Shown here in pieces: positions 6,100 to 11,326 of a stretch of DNA of 11,326 nucleotides (positions are counted from its first letter, which is position 1; each line of letters begins with the position of its first letter). The notes beneath the pieces were generated by a model, which saw nothing but the letters and a program-made list of their open reading frames with translations, did not search any database and was not told the origin of the DNA. The stretch is from Lentisphaeria bacterium. GTDB lineage: Bacteria; Verrucomicrobiota; Lentisphaeria; Oligosphaerales; Oligosphaeraceae. The position numbers and the translations under genes are program-made. The stretch is from positions 1 to 11,326 of the forward strand of contig JAEEXV010000202.1 of NCBI GenBank assembly GCA_016287975.1, written 5' to 3'.

Positions 6100-9036
6100 A
6101 TGCTTCATTTCTACTTGCAATCCCGCGCCCGCCAGTGGGGTGCCCGTGACGACTGCCCCATGAGGGCGCAGTTGGAGTATATGCGCCGTGCGGGCAAGTT
6201 GCGGTCCGTCCAGACCGAGGCCATCGAGACCTATTTGTTCCTCAAGGTCGTCTGCCGCAACCGCCCCCTGTATGACATCCTGGCCTCGGGGCTGCTGAAC
6301 ACCCTCGACCCGAACCAGCTGCGCGTCTCCCAGCCCGTCCGCGAGTTCCTTGCGACGCATCCCGCATCGCTGGCGCTGCTGGAACTGGCGGGTCAGAGGA
6401 CGGGGGCAGGGCGGCAAGTGGTCGCCGAGGCCTTGAAGGAGCGTCTGGAGACGGCGCCGCAGGACATCGACGCCCCCGCGCTGCTACGACGGCTTTTCTA
6501 CGGCGTGCCGTATGCGGACTATCTCTTCTCGCTGCCCATGGGTGCTGGCAAGACCTTCCTGATGGCGGCGTTCATCTATCTCGACCTGGCCTTTGCGCTT
6601 CAGGAGCCGGACAATCCTGCGTTCGCCCGGAACTTCATCGTGCTGGCGCCTTCGGGCCTGAAGTCCTCGATTCTTCCCAGCCTGCGGACAATCCAGGCCT
6701 TCGACCCCTCCTGGGTCGTCGCCGAGCCGCTGGCCACGCACTTGCGGCGGCAGCTGCAATTCGTGGTTTTGGACGAGGAGGCCTCGGCCAGGGATTCGAA
6801 TCGCGTGCGCAATCCAAATGCCAGCAAGCTGGCCAATCTGCAGCCTTTCGAAGACCTCGCCGGCCTCGTCGCGGTGACCAATGCGGAGAAGGTCATCCTC
6901 GACCATCTGGAGGATCCACGGCAAGGGCGCATCCTGGAGCAGACCGAGTACGAGAAGGCGGCGGCGGCCAACGAACTGCGCGCCCTCGTGGGGAAGATCC
7001 CCGCGCTGTCGATATTCATCGACGAGGCGCATCATGCCACCTCCACGGATATCAAGCTGCGTGGCGTGGTCGGGGATTGGGCCAGGGGCGGCACTGTCCG
7101 TACCGTGCTGGGCTTTTCCGGCACGCCTTACCTGCCTTCCGCCGAAAAGATCCAGGTGGCGGAGGGACTGGAGATGAAGACGGCCGAAATCACCAACACC
7201 GTGCATTATTATCCGCTGGTCAATGGAATCGGGCGTTTCCTCAAGAAGCCGACCGTGCATATCGTGCATGACGCATCGGATTCCCTTGCCATTGTCGGGC
7301 GCGGAATCTCGGAGTTCCTCGCCCGCTTCGGACGCACCCGCCTGGCCTCGGGCGCCTGGGCGAAACTGGCCGTCTACTGCGGCTCCATCGACCGCCTGGA
7401 GCAGCAGATCCTGCCGCTGGCCGTGCGCATGTGCGAGGAGAATGGCCTCGCCCCCGCCAGCGCCATCCTCCGCTACCACAGGGGGAACAAGGCATTCCCC
7501 GCGCCAGAGGGCGCCGAACTGGCCTTTGCCTCCCTGGACACGCCGCATTCCCCTGTCCGCATTGTACTGCTGGTCCAAATCGGCAAGGAGGGGTGGGACT
7601 GCCGGTCCCTGTCGGGAGTCGTCCTGTCGCAGGAGAAGGACTGTCCTCGGAACATGGTTCTGCAGACCTCGTGCCGATGCCTGCGCGAGGTCAGGCATGG
7701 GGCTTCCGAGGAGGCGGTCATCGTGCTCAACGCCGATAATGGCAAGGCGCTTTCGGAGCAGTTGAAGCAGCAGCAGCATGCCACCCTGGATGAGTTCCAG
7801 CAAGGCGGTGCTTTTTCCAAGCGCATAGAACGCCATGATCGCACGGGCGTGCTGCATTTGCCAGAGATGCCCTTCTGCCAGTTGCGCGTCTCCTATGGCG
7901 CCGAGGTCGTCGCCGAGCCTGCGACTGCCGTGAACCGCCTGCACGCGCTGCTGCACGAACTGCCTGGGATGCGGCGGCGCATGACGGTGACCACTGGCAC
8001 CTTCGAGGATCTGCAGTCCATGCTACGCGAGGAAGGCGCGCGGTACAATGCCGGCGCCCTCTCGTCCTGTCCGTTTTCCGTATGGCTGGATCTGCTACAG
8101 AAGGAGAGTTTCGGTTTTTGGAGGCGCGGCGCGGCGAGCGCGGCCGAGTTGTCGCAGCTGCGTGCCATCCATGAGGCGATTTCCGTTGCCGACGCCTCGG
8201 GCGACAGATTCCTGTCTCCAGACTATGACCAGCGGGCGATCCGCTCACGGGTCGTCACCGCCTTCTGGCCGCGGCGGCGGCTGTCGGTCAGGGAGGAAAT
8301 CGTGCCGACGAGCGCGCGGCTGCTTCGGATCGAGCGCCTGATTTCTCCCATCGAAGTCCCGAAGTCGTCCGAGGCGTCCTTTGTGCCAGACCAGAACGAA
8401 TGCCGCCGCATTGTGGAAGCTGACCGCACTGGGGCGACGGCGGACGAGGCGGTCGCGGTCGCGCAACGAAAACTGCAGGAGGCGCTGGAGGAGGGGGACG
8501 AGGAGCTCATCGAACTGCGACGGCGCAAACTCGCCGCCTCCCGAACTGGGCGGGCGGCCAAGGACCGCAGCTACCACTATCTCCCCTATCGGACCGACAG
8601 CGCCTTCGAGCGCGCGTTCCTGGACGAGGCACTGCGGCGCGCGGAACTCGCCGACCTGGGGCTGGAAGTCTACTACAATGGCGACGACACCCTGACCGAA
8701 TTCCGCATCCACTGCTATCAGCGACCCCCTGGAAAGCCCGAGGGGCCCTGGCGCAGCGTCGGCATCTACACGCCTGACTTCCTGGTCCTGCGCCGCGATT
8801 CGGCCACCAACGCCATCGCGGCCTGCCTCATCGTCGAGACCAAGGGGAAGTTGTACGCCCTGGATCCCGCCTTCCAGGCACGCCGTGCCTTCACCGCTGG
8901 GAAATTCCTCCGCCAAAACGCGGAGCGCCCAGGGATGCCCCGCTTCCAATATCTCTACTTGGAGGAAACCGCCGACTGGCGCCATCAGCTCGTCGCCGCC
9001 GTCCAGGACTTTTTCGCCGCGCCCGCAGAACATTAG
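6100..9036 (+). CDS. res: Type III-like restriction enzyme, helicase-nuclease subunit (Res)
   Basis: Subunit that uses ATP to translocate or switch on DNA and cuts unmodified DNA together with Mod. The SF2 helicase motifs are in order: Walker A PMGAGKT (146-152), DEAH-type IFIDEAHH (305-312), motif III FSGTPY (339-344), GKEGWD (495-500) and motif VI QTSCRCLR (522-529). The C-terminal PD-(D/E)XK nuclease reads TPDFLV with Asp893, then IVETKGK with Glu913 and Lys915; all catalytic positions are present. The length of 978 is normal for the family and the frame is unbroken. ATG 6100 is preferred because the N-terminus LHFYLQSRARQW...DCPMRAQLEYMRRAGKLRSVQTEAI looks family-like; in-frame ATGs at 6160 and 6181 would remove part of it. 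No Shine-Dalgarno is visible. Codons are less G+C-biased than in pyrB or the prs-like gene (52-58% in sampled lines). mod follows after 11 bp, so res precedes mod, the reverse of EcoP1I/EcoP15I. Confidence 0.92.
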   Translation: MLHFYLQSRARQWGARDDCPMRAQLEYMRRAGKLRSVQTEAIETYLFLKVVCRNRPLYDILASGLLNTLDPNQLRVSQPVREFLATHPASLALLELAGQRTGAGRQVVAEALKERLETAPQDIDAPALLRRLFYGVPYADYLFSLPMGAGKTFLMAAFIYLDLAFALQEPDNPAFARNFIVLAPSGLKSSILPSLRTIQAFDPSWVVAEPLATHLRRQLQFVVLDEEASARDSNRVRNPNASKLANLQPFEDLAGLVAVTNAEKVILDHLEDPRQGRILEQTEYEKAAAANELRALVGKIPALSIFIDEAHHATSTDIKLRGVVGDWARGGTVRTVLGFSGTPYLPSAEKIQVAEGLEMKTAEITNTVHYYPLVNGIGRFLKKPTVHIVHDASDSLAIVGRGISEFLARFGRTRLASGAWAKLAVYCGSIDRLEQQILPLAVRMCEENGLAPASAILRYHRGNKAFPAPEGAELAFASLDTPHSPVRIVLLVQIGKEGWDCRSLSGVVLSQEKDCPRNMVLQTSCRCLREVRHGASEEAVIVLNADNGKALSEQLKQQQHATLDEFQQGGAFSKRIERHDRTGVLHLPEMPFCQLRVSYGAEVVAEPATAVNRLHALLHELPGMRRRMTVTTGTFEDLQSMLREEGARYNAGALSSCPFSVWLDLLQKESFGFWRRGAASAAELSQLRAIHEAISVADASGDRFLSPDYDQRAIRSRVVTAFWPRRRLSVREEIVPTSARLLRIERLISPIEVPKSSEASFVPDQNECRRIVEADRTGATADEAVAVAQRKLQEALEEGDEELIELRRRKLAASRTGRAAKDRSYHYLPYRTDSAFERAFLDEALRRAELADLGLEVYYNGDDTLTEFRIHCYQRPPGKPEGPWRSVGIYTPDFLVLRRDSATNAIAACLIVETKGKLYALDPAFQARRAFTAGKFLRQNAERPGMPRFQYLYLEETADWRHQLVAAVQDFFAAPAEH

Positions 9037-9039
9037 GAG
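9034..9039 (+). promoter_or_regulatory. Ribosome binding site of mod overlapping the res stop codon
   Basis: TAGGAG includes the res stop TAG (9034-9036) and forms a good Shine-Dalgarno 8 bp before the mod ATG. This arrangement fits translational coupling, with ribosomes finishing res re-initiating on mod. It is the clearest Shine-Dalgarno in the window; most other starts lack one. Confidence 0.65.
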
Positions 9040-9047
9040 CCACCGCC

Positions 9048-11042
9048 ATGCCCATCCAATACATCCCCTTCTTCCCCGAGCCCATCCGCGGCCAGGCTTT
9101 GCTGGACAACTTCAAGCGCACCCTGCGGTACTCCAGCAGCGAAAATGCCAAGCGCCTGGTGCGACGCGGCATGCCGCTCTATGAAATCGCGACGACCGAG
9201 GTGGTCGGCAACGCCCCCGACACGGAGAATCTGGTGCTCCACGGCGAGTGCCTCGCAGCCTGCGCCGCCTTGAAGGACGCAGGGCGCACCGTCGATCTCG
9301 TCTACATCGACCCGCCCTTCGCCTCTGGCGCCGACTACGCCAAGAAGATCTACCTGCGCCGCAATCCCCAGAAGGCCGCCGAACTCGCCGAGGCCGAGCG
9401 CACCCTCGATTCCGACGAACTCGCCGCCTTCGAGGAGAAGATGTACGGCGACATCTGGGAAAAAGAGAAATATCTCAATTGGATGTATACCAACTTGCTC
9501 GCCATCAAGGCAGTCATGGCCGACAACGCATCCATCTACGTCCACCTCGACTGGCACATCGGACACTATGTCAAAATCCTGATGGACGAAATCTTCGGAG
9601 AGGAAAACTTCCGCAGCGAAATCATCTGGAAACGGTCCACTGCACATAGTGACGCGGAGTTCTATGGCGTGAACTTCGACACGTTGTTTTTCTACACGAA
9701 GTCTCAGGGGAGTTATACATTCAATCCAGTCTTTCAACCATATACGGAGGAATATCTGGCGCGCTTCAAACGACAAGATCCTGATGGGCGAAAATGGGAC
9801 AGTGGAAACCTGACAGCCAAAGGGCTGTCTGGAAGTGGATATGAATACGAATACAAAGGCTTCCGTTCATTATGGAGAATGCCAAAATCTACGATGGAGC
9901 AAATGGATCGCGAGGGGCGTCTGCATATTACAAAAACAGGGGGCATTCGCTCAAAAGTCTATCTCGATGAATTGCCGGGAATGCGCGCACAATGCATTTG
10001 GGATGACATCAATCCCATCAATTCCCAGGCGTCAGAGAAGGTCGACTACGCGACGCAGAAGCCAGAGGCTTTGCTGGAGCGGATCATCAAGGCGTCATCG
10101 GATAAGGGGATGACGGTGGCGGACTTTTTCGGGGGGAGCGGGGTGACGGCGGCGGTGGCGGCGCGGCTGGGTCGCAAGTTCATCCATGTCGACGTCGGGG
10201 TGAACAGCATCCAGACGGCGCGCGACCGTCTCCTGGCGCTCGGGGTTTCCTTCCAGGTGCGCGAGGTCAAGGACGGCGTCTCGCTGTTCCGAAATCCTGT
10301 GCAGACGATGGACAAGCTGAAGACGCTGATTCCTGGGCTGCGCGGGGATGAGCGCCTGGGCGACTTCTGGGCGGGGGCCATCCACGACAGCCGTCTTGGA
10401 CGGATTCCCGTGTATCTTCCGAATCTCCTGGACAGCGATTCGCGCATGCTGGACCTGCCGCTGCTGTTCCGCATCGTGCACAAGGAGATCCCCGATTTGG
10501 CGGAGGCGGTGAAGAAGGCGGTGGTCTACTATGTCCAGGCGGAGGATATGGAGGCAATGCAGGCCTTCCTCAAGGAGCAGACGGCGACGCAGGCCGAAGT
10601 CGAGCTGCGCGACCTCAAAGAGCTTCTGGACGACATTGTCGTGAATGACGAGGTGGAGTGGCGGCTGAAGAAAGAAGCCTCCGACGACCTGCTGCACCCC
10701 TGGCGTCTGGTCATCGGGCGCTTCTCCAGCGACCGCGTGCGCCAGAAGGTCGCGGAATACAACCAGCGCGGCGCGGCCAATCCAGGCAAACGCGGCTTCA
10801 CCCCGATCCAGCTCTCCGAGAACGGCCTCGAAACGCTGGAGGCGATTGCCGCCGACTGCACCGCCAAGGACGGCCCCTTCCATGCCGACCGCGACCTGCG
10901 AATCGACAGACTGGGGCGGTGCGTCCTCGACGGCGTCAAGACCGACCAGTTGTGGGATGGCGCCCTCACGCTCTCCGCCAAGCCGCTCCGCCTCCGTTTC
11001 CGCAACATCTGCGGCGACGAATCCATCCTCCCCGTCCCATAA
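9048..11042 (+). CDS. mod: Type III-like site-specific DNA adenine methyltransferase (Mod)
   Basis: Predicted to methylate adenine N6 in its target site using S-adenosylmethionine, and to give Res its specificity. Motif [10 protein letters not shown] (84-91; DPPF in place of the common DPPY) precedes the AdoMet motif ADFFGGSG (358-365), the beta-class order seen in Mod proteins. [13 protein letters not shown] (335-347) is the motif before the AdoMet site. The conserved block [19 protein letters not shown] and [25 protein letters not shown] is typical of a widespread bacterial Mod family. The target-recognition region lies between motifs, about 197-325. It coincides with a sharp drop in G+C, while both flanks return to high G+C. 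The C-terminal part (about 405-664) is probably the Res contact or DNA-binding region. The frame is unbroken over 664 residues. It starts 11 bp after res and ends 22 bp before pyrC. Confidence 0.92.
   Translation: MPIQYIPFFPEPIRGQALLDNFKRTLRYSSSENAKRLVRRGMPLYEIATTEVVGNAPDTENLVLHGECLAACAALKDAGRTVDLVYIDPPFASGADYAKKIYLRRNPQKAAELAEAERTLDSDELAAFEEKMYGDIWEKEKYLNWMYTNLLAIKAVMADNASIYVHLDWHIGHYVKILMDEIFGEENFRSEIIWKRSTAHSDAEFYGVNFDTLFFYTKSQGSYTFNPVFQPYTEEYLARFKRQDPDGRKWDSGNLTAKGLSGSGYEYEYKGFRSLWRMPKSTMEQMDREGRLHITKTGGIRSKVYLDELPGMRAQCIWDDINPINSQASEKVDYATQKPEALLERIIKASSDKGMTVADFFGGSGVTAAVAARLGRKFIHVDVGVNSIQTARDRLLALGVSFQVREVKDGVSLFRNPVQTMDKLKTLIPGLRGDERLGDFWAGAIHDSRLGRIPVYLPNLLDSDSRMLDLPLLFRIVHKEIPDLAEAVKKAVVYYVQAEDMEAMQAFLKEQTATQAEVELRDLKELLDDIVVNDEVEWRLKKEASDDLLHPWRLVIGRFSSDRVRQKVAEYNQRGAANPGKRGFTPIQLSENGLETLEAIAADCTAKDGPFHADRDLRIDRLGRCVLDGVKTDQLWDGALTLSAKPLRLRFRNICGDESILPVP
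9661..10020 (+). other. Low-G+C island in mod covering the target-recognition region
   Basis: Hand counting gives about 46% G+C here (167 of 360), against 63% for 9301-9360 and 73% for 10141-10200 in the same gene. Codons switch to AAA, GAA, GGA, TAT and ACA, which neighbouring genes use less. The island corresponds to Mod residues 205-324, between the catalytic DPPF block and the AdoMet block, where type III Mod proteins carry their specificity domain. This suggests exchange of the specificity segment from a lower-G+C donor, with the reading frame kept intact. Confidence 0.75.
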
Positions 11043-11050
11043 CCCAATCT
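11041..11050 (+). repeat. 10-bp direct repeat, right copy (pyrC leader)
   Basis: AACCCAATCT is identical to 6073-6082. Its first two bases complete the TAA stop of mod (11040-11042), and it lies 14 bp before the pyrC start. See the left copy for interpretations. Confidence 0.45.
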
Positions 11051-11064
11051 CCATTCTTTCAACC

Positions 11065-11326
11065 ATGTTCATCGACCTGCACGTGCATCTTCGCGAACCA
11101 GGGCAGACCGCCAAGGGGGACATCGCCCACGAGACCGCCGCCGCCAGGGCAGGGGGCTTCGGGCTGGTCGTCGCCATGCCGAACACCACGCCCGCCATCG
11201 ACACCGTCGGGCGCTGGCAGGAGGTCGCGCGGCTCTGCGCCGAAAAGGCGGCGGTGCCCGTGATCCAGGCGGCCGCGATGACCCTGGGCCGCGAGGGCAG
11301 GGCGCCCACCGACGCCGCCGCGCTCA
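11065..11326 (+). CDS. pyrC: Dihydroorotase, N-terminal part
   Basis: Zinc amidohydrolase that closes carbamoyl aspartate to dihydroorotate, the step after PyrB. The first 87 codons are present and the window ends inside the gene. [10 protein letters not shown] (4-13) holds the His-x-His metal ligands (His6, His8) and the substrate-binding Arg10. [17 protein letters not shown] matches the 'GG.T.V..MPNT.P' signature of class I dihydroorotases. The inactive PyrC-like partner of ATCase usually loses the HxH ligands, so the intact motif favours an active enzyme. No Shine-Dalgarno and no separate promoter are visible in the 22 bp after mod, so it probably depends on transcription through res-mod or on a promoter inside mod. 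Confidence 0.93.
   Translation, partial: MFIDLHVHLREPGQTAKGDIAHETAAARAGGFGLVVAMPNTTPAIDTVGRWQEVARLCAEKAAVPVIQAAAMTLGREGRAPTDAAAL

Noticed and set aside
6100..9036. Res as part of a different defence system (for example a DISARM- or BREX-like helicase)
   Set aside because: The C-terminal PD-ExK nuclease and the adjacent beta-class Mod fit a type III-like restriction pair, and no PglZ, DUF1998 or other partner genes are present.
10125..10136. T5 and G6 runs in the AdoMet motif of mod as a phase-variation switch
   Set aside because: Runs of 5-6 are shorter than usual phase-variable tracts, and they encode the conserved FFGGSG motif, which explains the bases. No longer tract or simple repeat was seen in res or mod.

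Overview
The window is a G+C-rich bacterial chromosome segment in which every gene reads on the + strand. Strong C/G third-codon preference marks the housekeeping genes. Most starts lack a clear Shine-Dalgarno sequence, and the leaders of the prs-like gene, res and pyrC are pyrimidine-rich. The taxon cannot be fixed from the sequence alone. A PVC-type lineage (Lentisphaerota/Kiritimatiellota/Verrucomicrobiota) is only a weak guess.

Layout: (1) 1-296, the 3' end of pyrB (aspartate carbamoyltransferase). (2) 384-1598, a long PRPP-synthetase-like gene. (3) 1599-2073, a 475-bp intergenic region holding a strong GC hairpin, a 270-bp tandem array of 32-bp units built from 7-mers and an 11-mer, a 14-bp palindrome and a -10-like box. 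(4) 2074-6025, a close-packed cluster of proS, a tail-anchored double-FHA protein and an MgtE-type Mg2+ transporter. (5) 6100-11042, a two-gene type III-like restriction-modification operon, res (helicase-nuclease) followed by mod (beta-class adenine methyltransferase). (6) 11065-end, the 5' part of pyrC (dihydroorotase).

How the parts fit: pyrB and pyrC catalyse the second and third steps of de novo pyrimidine synthesis, and PRPP synthetase supplies PRPP for a later step, so the flanks form a loose nucleotide-biosynthesis neighbourhood. The restriction-modification module appears to sit inside it. It has lower G+C than the core genes, ends only 22 bp before pyrC, and is bracketed by two identical 10-bp sequences (AACCCAATCT), one in the res leader and one in the pyrC leader. 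A -10-like box (TATAGTAAG), close to those before the prs-like gene and proS, lies just upstream of the first copy. A coherent but unproven reading is that the module inserted between pyrC and its original promoter, so pyrC is now read from the restriction-modification transcript. Within mod, the target-recognition part is a sharp low-G+C island (about 46% by hand count), which suggests specificity-domain exchange.

No RNA gene, CRISPR array, transposase or integrase was seen. All protein families are recognisable. The novelty lies in arrangement and mosaicism and in the repeat array, not in an unknown enzyme.
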